Positions 15,345 through 23,379 of a stretch of 64,000 nt of DNA are shown in pieces. Location of the stretch: assembly GCF_000515275.1 (NCBI RefSeq), contig NZ_KI911560.1, forward strand, positions 186,001 through 250,000, read 5' to 3'. The translations under genes were made by a program, and so were the position numbers. The notes below the pieces were generated by a model. It was not told where the DNA came from. It did not search any database and saw nothing but the letters and a program-made list of their open reading frames with translations. Source of the DNA: Methylophilus sp. 5. Lineage in GTDB: Bacteria > Pseudomonadota > Gammaproteobacteria > Burkholderiales > Methylophilaceae. How positions within the stretch are numbered: the stretch's first letter is position 1; each line of letters starts with the position of its first letter.

Positions 15345-16816
15345 TGACTGCTACGGCATTGAATAACAACATGGCAACACTGGTTGCACATTTTGGCGAA
15401 CGCACGCAGCACGCACTGGTGATTGGCGATGTCATGCTGGACCGCTACCTGATGGGTGAAGTCAACCGTATTTCACCTGAGGCGCCGGTGCCGGTGGTGC
15501 TGATTAAATCAGAACAGCAGCGCGCAGGCGGTGCCGCCAATGTGGCCGCAAACTTGGCGTTATTAGGCATCACTACCCGTATGATCGGCCTGATCGGTGC
15601 CGATAACGAAGGTCAGTTATTAATGGCGGCGATGCAAGCCTGTGGCATAGACACCTCGGCCATGATACACACCGCCACCCGCCCCACCATCGCAAAAACG
15701 CGCATTTTGGGCGGGCATCAACAAATGATGCGGCTGGACCAGGAAATCACGACTGAATTATCATCAATAGAATCTAGCACAGTCACCGAGGCAATCAATG
15801 CAGCGCTTGCCCAACAACCTGCCCTGGTGATTTTGTCTGACTATGCCAAAGGCTTGCTCACAGAGCCGGTATGTCAGCATGTGATTGAGTACTGCCGCAG
15901 CAAACAGATTCCGGTATTGGTTGATCCTAAAGGGCGCAACTATGATAAATACCGTGGTGCTACTGCACTCACACCCAACAAAAAAGAAACTGCCGAAGCT
16001 TGTGATACACAAGTAAACGACGCGACGCTCATAGACAAAGCTACAGCACTTAAATCACGTTTGTCGCTAGACTTTTTGGCGGTGACCCGCGGTGAAGAAG
16101 GCATTACTCTGATTGCGGACCGCACCGACCATTTAAGCGCAACGGCCAAGCAAGTGTTTGATGTATCTGGTGCAGGCGATACCGTCATTGCAACGCTGGC
16201 AGCGGGCCTGATGCATGGTTTGAGCCCACTGGATAGTTTATCGCTCGCCAATATTGCCGCCGGTGTTGTCGTCGGCAAAGTAGGCACGGTACCCATCACC
16301 AAAGCTGACTTGATAGACGCCATTGCCAGCGCACAAGGCAGCGAACAGGCACACAAAGTATGTGAGTTGCCGGCGCTGCTGCAAAAAGTGGCTACCTGGA
16401 AACAACAAGGACAAAAAATCGTCTTTACCAATGGCTGCTTTGATTTATTACATGCTGGTCATGTGACTTATCTGGAAGGTGCCAAAAAGCGTGGAGATAA
16501 ATTAATTCTTGGCCTGAATACTGATCGTTCAGTGTCTGCCCTCAAAGGGCCGACACGGCCTGTGGTTAACGAGCAAGACCGTGCGCGCGTATTGGCGGCG
16601 CTGGAGTCTATCGACGCCGTTATTCTGTTTGATGACGATACACCGCTCCGGCTAATCAACGCGATTCAGCCAGCTGTGATCGCCAAAGGCAGTGACTATA
16701 CGGCTGAGCAGGTCGTCGGTGGCAAAGAAGTCTTGTCATGGGGCGGCGAAATTACCCTGATTGACCTGGTAGAAGGCCGCAGCACCACCAACCTGATTAA
16801 AAAATTGCACGCATGA
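15344..16816 (+). CDS. hldE: Bifunctional heptose 7-phosphate kinase / heptose 1-phosphate adenylyltransferase
   Basis: HldE (RfaE) phosphorylates heptose 7-phosphate and then adenylates heptose 1-phosphate. The N-terminal ribokinase-like kinase (residues about 1-330) shows GDVMLDRYLMG, GGAANVAANLA and the anion-hole DVSGAGDT. The C-terminal nucleotidyltransferase (about 345-490) has VFTNGCFDLLHAGHVTYL with HxGH near residue 370, and the C-terminal GRSTTNLIKK. The 490-residue fused length is typical. Together with GmhA and HldD it forms the full ADP-heptose route except for the GmhB phosphatase, which is not in the window. Confidence 0.96.
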   Translation: MTATALNNNMATLVAHFGERTQHALVIGDVMLDRYLMGEVNRISPEAPVPVVLIKSEQQRAGGAANVAANLALLGITTRMIGLIGADNEGQLLMAAMQACGIDTSAMIHTATRPTIAKTRILGGHQQMMRLDQEITTELSSIESSTVTEAINAALAQQPALVILSDYAKGLLTEPVCQHVIEYCRSKQIPVLVDPKGRNYDKYRGATALTPNKKETAEACDTQVNDATLIDKATALKSRLSLDFLAVTRGEEGITLIADRTDHLSATAKQVFDVSGAGDTVIATLAAGLMHGLSPLDSLSLANIAAGVVVGKVGTVPITKADLIDAIASAQGSEQAHKVCELPALLQKVATWKQQGQKIVFTNGCFDLLHAGHVTYLEGAKKRGDKLILGLNTDRSVSALKGPTRPVVNEQDRARVLAALESIDAVILFDDDTPLRLINAIQPAVIAKGSDYTAEQVVGGKEVLSWGGEITLIDLVEGRSTTNLIKKLHA

Positions 16817-17823
16817 ATAAAATACTGGTGATGGGCCCGTCATGGGTAGGTGACATGGTGTTGGCACAAAGCCTGTTCAAGCAGCTCAAAATCGAGCAGC
16901 CCGACTGCCAGATCACAGTCGCAGCGCCCGCCTGGACTCTACCGTTGCTGGAAAGAATGCCGGAAGTCTCCGAGGCCATCGCCCTGCCCTTTAAACATGG
17001 TGACCTGGCATTGCGCGAACGCTTCAAGCTGGGCAAGCAACTAGCCAAACAAGGCTTTAGCCAGGCCATTTTACTCACTAACAGCCTGAAATCTGCGATT
17101 CTGCCCTGGGCCGCCAATATTCCGGTGCGTACTGGCTTTAAAGGTGAAATGCGCTATGGGCTAGTGAATGATATGCGCCCACTGGATAAAACGGTTCTCA
17201 AAAAAACCGTCGAGCGCTTTGTTGCACTGGGCTTGCCTAACACTAAGCAGCTCCCTGTCCAGTTACCGCAACCGGCACTACGGGCTGACGCTATGCAGGC
17301 GCAACGGCTGTTACCAACATTGCATATACAAGGCACAGGCCAGCCGGTGCTGGGACTGTGCCCGGGTGCTGAGTATGGCGAAGCCAAGCGCTGGCCTGCA
17401 GAATACTATGCAGAGGTTGCTAATCATGCGCTGAATCAAGGCTGGCAAGTCTGGTTATTTGGCTCAGAGAAAGACAAGCCGGTCACGGCAACGATTCAGC
17501 AGCACACACAACAACGCTGTGTCGATCTGGCTGGCAGAACCAAGCTGGGCGAAGCGATTGATTTAATGTCACTCTGCCACACCGTCATCAGCAACGACTC
17601 TGGCCTGATGCACGTGGCTGCTGCACTCGATAAAAAGCTGATTGCAATTTACGGCTCGTCTGACCCCAAACACACGCCGCCCATGCATCCTGCTGCAGTG
17701 GTGCAATACTTGGGGCTATCATGCAGCCCCTGTTTTGAGCGCGTTTGCCCGCTGGGCCATTTAAACTGTTTAAAGCAGATTTCACCCTCTACGATACTCG
17801 CCGATATCCATGTCAGCCATTAA
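16813..17823 (+). CDS. waaF: ADP-heptose--LPS heptosyltransferase II
   Basis: WaaF adds the second heptose to the LPS inner core. The 336-residue GT9 protein starts MNKILVMGPSWVGDMVLAQSLF, has LCPGAEYGEAKRWP near 180 and the sugar-nucleotide site SNDSGLMHVAAAL near 260, and ends near CPLGHLNCL. These fit WaaF better than WaaC. Its ATG overlaps the hldE stop by 4 bases (ATGA), so expression is coupled. The next gene overlaps its end by 14 bases. Confidence 0.93.
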   Translation: MNKILVMGPSWVGDMVLAQSLFKQLKIEQPDCQITVAAPAWTLPLLERMPEVSEAIALPFKHGDLALRERFKLGKQLAKQGFSQAILLTNSLKSAILPWAANIPVRTGFKGEMRYGLVNDMRPLDKTVLKKTVERFVALGLPNTKQLPVQLPQPALRADAMQAQRLLPTLHIQGTGQPVLGLCPGAEYGEAKRWPAEYYAEVANHALNQGWQVWLFGSEKDKPVTATIQQHTQQRCVDLAGRTKLGEAIDLMSLCHTVISNDSGLMHVAAALDKKLIAIYGSSDPKHTPPMHPAAVVQYLGLSCSPCFERVCPLGHLNCLKQISPSTILADIHVSH

Positions 17824-19351
17824 CTCATTGATCGCCAAAGCCAAGCATTATATCGGCGCCCTGCAACCACAGCAGTACATCGCCGTTTTGGTAGCATTGT
17901 CTGCATTGGTGGCCTGGCGCATTACTTATGTACAACATGGCTGGGTCAACGACGACTCCCTACTCTACTTCGAAGTCGCCCGCTTGCTTGCAGAGGGGCA
18001 ATGGCAGGCCGCTTACACACTATTTCCCTGGTTGTTATATCCGGCAATGCTTGCACTCGGCCATCTTGGCAGTGGATTAGACATTCATACGACAGCTCAA
18101 GTGATTAATATAGTGCTGTTTAGCCTGTTTAGCTGGGGCTTTGCATTACTGATACTGCAAGCGGGCGGGACCCTTAAAACGATGTGGTGGGGCGGGCTGC
18201 TTTTGCTGTCTACCCAATATATCGTTGGCGACATTTTGGGGATGCTGCTGCGCGACGAAGGCTTTTGGGCATGCCTGACCTGGGCATTACTGTTTATGCT
18301 ACGTTACATGCAGCGTGGCAAAATGATGGATGCGTATTACTTTCAAGTGGCCATTCTTATTGCCATGCTGTTTCGCCTGGAAGCGATCGTTTACTTTATA
18401 TTGCCACTGTCTATCCTGGCAAGCCATGCACAGCCATTACGTCAACGACTGTATAAAACTGTGCATGGCATCAGCATACCGCTGTGCGGTGGGCTGCTCT
18501 TGAGTACAGCCGTGATTCTGGGCCTTGTGGAGATCGCGCATCTTGGTCGCCTGCAAGAGATTATTTACCTGCTAAAACAGGGCTTTATCGAGCGTCTGCA
18601 ATTTATACAGAACAAAGCTGACCTGATCGGAAAACAGATTCTCGGCCACCACCTGGCCAATTACAGCGACTTTGCTATTTGGAGTGTGCTGATCATGATT
18701 ACACTAAGTAAAACCCTGAAAGTGACTGGCTGGCCAGTGCTGTTGGGGCTGATCGCCGGTAAAAAAGCCTGGTGGCATATGCATCATCAGGCACGACAAT
18801 TGTTTAGCCTGCACCTCACAGTGGGCTTTGTCACCAGCGTGCTGATCATTATCAATGCATTTGTTCTATCGAGCCGTTATGTGATTGCTTCAGGCATCGT
18901 CATGCTGGTCATCGCAGCCTTCTGTGCTGAGTATCTGTATAAAAAAGCAACCAGATGGGGAAAGCGTGGCTTACTATTGCTCATGGCGGGCATGCTCATA
19001 GCCAATCTGCACGACTTTGATAAAACAGATCTGGACAGAGTCGCCGTAGAATACCTGCAAACCATCAATACGCATCAGCAGCCTGTTTTATACGACACCG
19101 AAAATGCGCGCTTTTACGCACACCAACCGTTTTTAGACCGCATACCATCGCATAAACTGGTGGAGTCTTTACTCAACAATGGCAAAATCACAGACTACAC
19201 TTATTTGATGATCACCGTCGCTCACGACCATGATGGCTATGAACAGTCGATTCAGCACAAGCTCAGCCCACAGTTCCGGCAGATTAAGACGCTCTATGGT
19301 TGGAGAAAAAAATCCAAGGTGCTGATTTACCAACGCACCCCGGAGCAATAA
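17810..19351 (+). CDS. Polytopic membrane protein, GT-C glycosyltransferase-like
   Basis: This 513-residue protein has many hydrophobic segments and an early GWVNDDSLLYFEVARLLAEGQW with an acidic pair (Asp48-Asp49) in the first periplasmic loop, as in lipid-linked-sugar glycosyltransferases of the ArnT/PMT (GT39/GT83) type. The C-terminal 140 residues are soluble and probably periplasmic. It overlaps waaF by 14 bases and so belongs to the heptose operon. A role in adding a sugar to lipid A or core from a polyprenyl-phosphate donor is an inference from family and context; the exact substrate is unknown. Confidence 0.7.
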   Translation: MSAINSLIAKAKHYIGALQPQQYIAVLVALSALVAWRITYVQHGWVNDDSLLYFEVARLLAEGQWQAAYTLFPWLLYPAMLALGHLGSGLDIHTTAQVINIVLFSLFSWGFALLILQAGGTLKTMWWGGLLLLSTQYIVGDILGMLLRDEGFWACLTWALLFMLRYMQRGKMMDAYYFQVAILIAMLFRLEAIVYFILPLSILASHAQPLRQRLYKTVHGISIPLCGGLLLSTAVILGLVEIAHLGRLQEIIYLLKQGFIERLQFIQNKADLIGKQILGHHLANYSDFAIWSVLIMITLSKTLKVTGWPVLLGLIAGKKAWWHMHHQARQLFSLHLTVGFVTSVLIIINAFVLSSRYVIASGIVMLVIAAFCAEYLYKKATRWGKRGLLLLMAGMLIANLHDFDKTDLDRVAVEYLQTINTHQQPVLYDTENARFYAHQPFLDRIPSHKLVESLLNNGKITDYTYLMITVAHDHDGYEQSIQHKLSPQFRQIKTLYGWRKKSKVLIYQRTPEQ

Positions 19352-19386
19352 GCGAGACCTGAAATCAACAACTTACGACCAACCAC

Positions 19387-20292
19387 TCAGCGGTGGTTCG
19401 AAATAAGCTCTGCTGTCACCGCAAGTGTTGCCGTGGCACGTGCATCGTCATCAAGACGACGCGAAGTGGCGCCAAACCAAAGATTCAGCAAGGCATTTTT
19501 AGCCAACTTAAAGCTCGCTCTTGCCCGTTGTTTTAATGCAATGCGCAATACATCATCAGCGTGATAGTGTTTTTTAAAAAACAAATATTGCCCTTGTCGT
19601 TTGCGCATCCATTTCGACAGGCTGGCAGCCTGCTTCTCGCTCGCGCCACCAATATGCTGCACAGCCAGCGTCTGGTCAAATCCAATCGCTCCTAATTCAG
19701 CACGGATACGCCAGCATATATCGGCATCTTCGCCGTACATAAAATAGTCACTATCAAAGCCACCAATGCTTAAATAATCCTGACGCCACATCATCATGCA
19801 TGCGCCTAATACCCAGGCAACGCTACCAGCCAGTCTGGAAAAGTCTGTTTTTTGACAGAGCCCCTGCGAAGGGTATCGCTTGCGTGGATACACTACTTTG
19901 TGTTTTGAAGACTCAACAATTAAAGGGGCCAACATCGCATCACTACCCGACTTGAAACGGTCTATGTAACGACGCAACAGCGTTGCCTCTTGTAAAACGG
20001 TATCAGGATTCAGAATCAACACTAATTCGGCATTGGCATGATTCGCTGCCAGATTATTGGCACGACCAAATCCCAGGTTTTCTTGGCTAAAAATACAGCG
20101 CACATGGTCATCATGCAATGCTTGCAACTGCTGCTGCTCACCCTGGTCACCCGAGTTATCAACAATAATGACCTCATAAGTCACATTCTGCTGTGCAGAG
20201 AGTGATTGCAGGCAATGTCTTAACTCAGCCACGGTATGATAATTAACCATCAGTATTGACACTTCCGGTTGCAAACGCACGCTGCTCTCCAT
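19387..20292 (-). CDS. Family 2 glycosyltransferase (rhamnosyltransferase-like)
   Basis: The 301-residue protein is a GT2 enzyme with VSILMVNYHTVAELRHCL at the N-terminus, EVIIVDNSGD, NLGFGRANNLA and the metal-binding LILNPDT, then GACMMMWRQDYLSIGGFDSDYFMYGEDADICWRI, as in WbbL-type rhamnosyltransferases. There is no membrane segment. The ATG overlaps the stop of the WaaP gene by one base (TAATG), so they are coupled. Presumably it adds a core or O-chain sugar on the cytoplasmic side; the sugar is unknown. Confidence 0.85.
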   Translation of the reverse strand: MESSVRLQPEVSILMVNYHTVAELRHCLQSLSAQQNVTYEVIIVDNSGDQGEQQQLQALHDDHVRCIFSQENLGFGRANNLAANHANAELVLILNPDTVLQEATLLRRYIDRFKSGSDAMLAPLIVESSKHKVVYPRKRYPSQGLCQKTDFSRLAGSVAWVLGACMMMWRQDYLSIGGFDSDYFMYGEDADICWRIRAELGAIGFDQTLAVQHIGGASEKQAASLSKWMRKRQGQYLFFKKHYHADDVLRIALKQRARASFKLAKNALLNLWFGATSRRLDDDARATATLAVTAELISNHR

Positions 20293-21113
20293 TACATTGC
20301 CACTCCCGCTTGCCGCTTGCGTTGAAACTTGGCATCCAGCTCATGTGCGCGACGCGCGACCGCACGCAGAAAGTGGCGTTGCGTAAAGATCTGATGCAAT
20401 GGTTGCTGATAATAACCTTTGAGAAAGCGTAATACATCGCGCTGCGTCAGGCCAATATGCAGGGCAGAGAAATATAACCCTGCCAAATCTTTCAGGCGTT
20501 TACTTGCAGGCAGCTGTTTATGTATTTCGACTCGGTGCAAATCCATTAAATGCAGTTGTGGCTGTGGCACGGCTAGTGCAGACCTCTGCAAAGCAAAATG
20601 ACACAGATAAAAGTCTCTATGCCACATACCATGTCCATGAAAACGGCGCGCAAGCGCTGCGACGCTGGCAATCAACTGGCGCTTGAGTTGTAATGGTGGC
20701 GGCTCTTTTTCCCACGACTCACACAGGGTTTCCAGTGTCACAATATCCCCCAGGTCGCGGGTCACAACAAAGGATTGTTTAGAAGCAGGACACCAGCCAC
20801 GCTCACCATAAGCCAGCAAAGGGGTGGTCGCAAGGCCAATCTTGTTTAACAGATGTATTGCCTGCCATTCATTACGCGCGCCTAACACCGGCCACTTCAG
20901 GCTAAACAGATTTTTGAGAATCTCACCCCAGCCGACGCCATAATGTTTTTTAATAAACACAGACTCGCCATTAAGCGTTACCTTGTGTGTCTGCCTATCT
21001 TTCACCGCGCGAAACACTTCGCCCTGCAATGCCATCCAATCCTCAAAACGATTAATGCCAGGCGTATAGCCTGGCTCTAAATACACTTCAGAAGGTGATT
21101 GGTTGTCAGTCAT
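20292..21113 (-). CDS. waaP: LPS core heptose kinase WaaP/RfaP family
   Basis: WaaP phosphorylates heptose I of the inner core, which helps outer-membrane stability. The 273-residue protein keeps the kinase-like signature: KHYGVGWGEILKNLFSLKWPVLGARNEW (with the Lys and the family-specific GARNE), LVTRDL-like VVTRDLG, and the catalytic loop MWHRDFYLCHF (Asp in HRD, about residue 167), followed by LHLMDLHRVE as DFG equivalent. Catalytic residues look intact. It lies 6 bases after the next upstream kinase-like gene and overlaps the GT2 gene. Confidence 0.88.
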   Translation of the reverse strand: MTDNQSPSEVYLEPGYTPGINRFEDWMALQGEVFRAVKDRQTHKVTLNGESVFIKKHYGVGWGEILKNLFSLKWPVLGARNEWQAIHLLNKIGLATTPLLAYGERGWCPASKQSFVVTRDLGDIVTLETLCESWEKEPPPLQLKRQLIASVAALARRFHGHGMWHRDFYLCHFALQRSALAVPQPQLHLMDLHRVEIHKQLPASKRLKDLAGLYFSALHIGLTQRDVLRFLKGYYQQPLHQIFTQRHFLRAVARRAHELDAKFQRKRQAGVAM

Positions 21114-21119
21114 GCGAAC

Positions 21120-21812
21120 TCAGGCAGATGGCCCATGCAAATAATCAATGGTTGAAAAAATACGCGGGCCGCAATGGCGTGCTTTTGCCGACACTTGCTG
21201 GTAGCCATGCATCACTGCTTGCCAGAATGTGGCATCTAATACGGTCATTTCTGCATGGTATTTGCCTAAGCGCACAAAACTGCGAATACGCGTGGCACAC
21301 ATCAGTGGCCATGGGTAAATCGTCATATCAGACACATCGATCAAACCAAACTCGTCGTTGGGCATCAGCAAAACATTACCGCTATGCAAAGAGTGAAAAT
21401 GCACGCCTTTATCATGCAGTGTTGCCAAAAAATTACCAAGTTTGCTGGCCAATGGATACAGCCTGGGCAAATCACTGGCGATTAACTGGCGCAACGTTTG
21501 ACCCGCCAATGGTTGATAAATCACCGCCGTATGGCCGGCCTGAGGCAAATGATATAACGATTTCATCGTCACGGTCGGAACCTGCAGACGCTGCAAGCGT
21601 TGCGCATTCCGGTAAAAACGCCGGGCGTGAGAATACAAACGGGCGCCACTCAACAGCCTGCGGGCACGGAAAATCTTGAGAAAATCACCATTGGCCAATT
21701 GAATGACTTTGGGACCTCGCGGATCCTGCTCGATCACGACGCCATCACGACAAGCTTGCTGCAACTCGTCGTCAGTCAGCAATTGGCTAGGCGTATAGAG
21801 AAGACTCAGCAT
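21120..21812 (-). CDS. Kinase-fold LPS protein of the toluene-tolerance type, catalytic Asp replaced
   Basis: About 230 residues with a protein-kinase-like fold: GDFLKIFRARRLL (Lys), LYHLPQAGHTAVIYQPLAGQTLRQL hinge, then GVHFHSLHSGNVLLM in place of an HRDxxxxN loop and FGLIDVSDM in place of DFG. The usual catalytic Asp is a Ser, while the Asn and the later Asp remain. Homologues in Pseudomonas core-LPS loci (called toluene tolerance proteins) have a similar loop, as I recall. I set the start at ATG 21812, which has an AGCAGGTG ribosome site and avoids overlapping the HAD gene; ATG 21833 is the longer option. The substrate is unknown. Confidence 0.72.
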   Translation of the reverse strand: MLSLLYTPSQLLTDDELQQACRDGVVIEQDPRGPKVIQLANGDFLKIFRARRLLSGARLYSHARRFYRNAQRLQRLQVPTVTMKSLYHLPQAGHTAVIYQPLAGQTLRQLIASDLPRLYPLASKLGNFLATLHDKGVHFHSLHSGNVLLMPNDEFGLIDVSDMTIYPWPLMCATRIRSFVRLGKYHAEMTVLDATFWQAVMHGYQQVSAKARHCGPRIFSTIDYLHGPSA

Positions 21813-21822
21813 AGCACCTGCT

Positions 21823-22485
21823 TTACAAAGCATGCATATGCGGCACGACTGTCACCTGATGTGCGCTGCAGTATGCCTGCCAATCCGGCATATCGGTCCA
21901 GTCACTCAAAAAGACAAAATCTAGCCCCGCACCTGTAGATGCCTGATGGTCAAACCGGCTATCGCCAATAAACAAGGCCGGAAACTGTATGCTGCCATCG
22001 GCAATCAGGCGCGCCAAATGCTCGTTTTTCTTGGTCGGGCCGCCGTAAATACCCAGTTCGAATAAGGTATCCAGACCCCGCCGCGGAAAAATATTCCTGA
22101 GTTCCTCCTGATCACCGCCAGACATCAGCATCCATTTGGCTTGCGCCGTTTTTTGCTTCAAATCGGGCAAGGCAGGTGCAACTTCACATTGCATCAGGGT
22201 TTCATCCAGAATCACTGTAAAGGTATCCATAAACGCCTGAAACAGCTCAGGGGTAAGTGGTTGCTTAATGATCTCGGTAATGTAGTAACGAATTTTATCG
22301 TTGCGCGGAATACTGCCCAGCTTGATATGGTAATCCACGAAAGCTTGCGCTTGTGCATCACTGCCGCCCATCCGTTTAGCTGTATTGTAGTAGGCGTCGA
22401 CTTTGGTCTGATTACTATTGAGCACAACCCCATCGCAATCTAGGACGATAGTTTTGTATATTGAAAGGTCTGGGCGTTGGGACAT
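21823..22485 (-). CDS. HAD-superfamily hydrolase
   Basis: The 220-residue protein has the HAD motifs: VLDCDGVVLNSN (motif I, DxD, about residues 15-26), MLMSGGDQEE (motif II, Ser), a Lys in GGPTKKNEH (motif III) and LFIGDSRFDHQAS (motif IV, acidic pair). A cap domain lies between motifs I and II. This is the beta-phosphoglucomutase-like HAD-IA class. Its gene leads the block HAD-kinase-waaP-GT2, so a sugar phosphate of LPS synthesis is a likely substrate, but it is not the typical GmhB. Confidence 0.82.
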   Translation of the reverse strand: MSQRPDLSIYKTIVLDCDGVVLNSNQTKVDAYYNTAKRMGGSDAQAQAFVDYHIKLGSIPRNDKIRYYITEIIKQPLTPELFQAFMDTFTVILDETLMQCEVAPALPDLKQKTAQAKWMLMSGGDQEELRNIFPRRGLDTLFELGIYGGPTKKNEHLARLIADGSIQFPALFIGDSRFDHQASTGAGLDFVFLSDWTDMPDWQAYCSAHQVTVVPHMHAL

Positions 22486-22501
22486 AGGCTAGGTAATAAA
22501 A

Positions 22502-22525
22502 AAGGCTTGTATTGCTACAAGCCTT
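22502..22525 (-). terminator. Terminator after eda
   Basis: A perfect 10-bp stem (aaggcttgta / tacaagcctt) with a 4-base loop is followed on the - strand by TTTTTTATTA. It ends the eda transcript and isolates the downstream LPS block. Confidence 0.85.
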
Positions 22526-22555
22526 CATTATAGACGATTTGAGTCAGCGATTCGC

Positions 22556-23185
22556 TTATTTAGCCGCCACAATCGCTGAGGCTTCTTTTGCAAGTTTAGT
22601 GATGTGCGCCCAGTCTTTATTGGCAACCGCATCGGCAGGTGTTAACCAGGTGCCGCCACAAACCACGACGTTAGGTAATGCCAGAAATTGTGGTGCACTT
22701 TCAACACTCACACCACCGGTCGGGCAAAACTTCACATCTGCAAATGGGCCAGCAAAGCCTTTGAGCAGGTTGATACCACCCACAGCTACGGCCGGGAACA
22801 GTTTAAGAAAGTAGTAATCATCGGCATTGGCCATCATGATTTCAGAGCCAGTAGACACGCCTGGCAGCAATGGCAAACCAATTTTACGCGCAAACTGACC
22901 CAACTCAGTAGTGTAACCTGGGCTCACGGCAAACTGACAACCAACATCTTTAGAGGCTTGTGCATCTTTCAGGTTACGCACGGTACCGGAGCCTAAAATT
23001 GCGTCAGGCACGTGCTTGGCAATTTGCTCCATGGCTTGCAGGGCGACTGGTGAGCGCAAAGTCACTTCCAGCACTTTAACGCCACCTGCAAGCAAGGCTT
23101 CTGCCATCGGCACAGCATCTTCCACTTTGTTGATGACGATCACCGGAATCACCGGGCCATGGTTAGCTAAATCTAGTGTGCTCAT
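22556..23185 (-). CDS. eda: KDPG/KHG aldolase (2-dehydro-3-deoxy-phosphogluconate aldolase)
   Basis: Eda splits 2-keto-3-deoxy-6-phosphogluconate into pyruvate and glyceraldehyde 3-phosphate. The 209-residue protein has VLEVTLRSP with the general-base Glu near 42, LGSGTV near 70, the Schiff-base Lys in YYFLKLFPA near 130 and the phosphate site FCPTGGV near 155. It is 192 bases downstream of edd, which makes its substrate. In methylotrophs with the RuMP cycle this pair provides the cleavage branch for assimilated formaldehyde. Confidence 0.96.
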   Translation of the reverse strand: MSTLDLANHGPVIPVIVINKVEDAVPMAEALLAGGVKVLEVTLRSPVALQAMEQIAKHVPDAILGSGTVRNLKDAQASKDVGCQFAVSPGYTTELGQFARKIGLPLLPGVSTGSEIMMANADDYYFLKLFPAVAVGGINLLKGFAGPFADVKFCPTGGVSVESAPQFLALPNVVVCGGTWLTPADAVANKDWAHITKLAKEASAIVAAK

Positions 23186-23279
23186 AATCTCTATCAGTTT
23201 GTATAAAATTTCAGGAGCTTCAAGTACATTGAAAACAAGAACTTAAAGAAGTATTTTTTTCATCATTAATTACTCGATT

Positions 23280-23379
23280 AAACTTTGATAATCAAGCGAT
23301 AACGCGACGTACGAGCGCAGACAGTACACATAGTACGGCAAGCGAGTACAACAAAGTTAGCGCTTGATTTGCAAAGTTT
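23280..23379. repeat. Long imperfect palindrome between edd and eda
   Basis: Outer arms 23280-23298 and 23361-23379 match as inverted complements at 17 of 19 positions. The inner 62 bases continue a looser hairpin with two GTAC pairs around the centre (agtac-acat-agtac). It begins exactly at the edd stop codon. A related element lies at 61830-61953. Confidence 0.7.
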
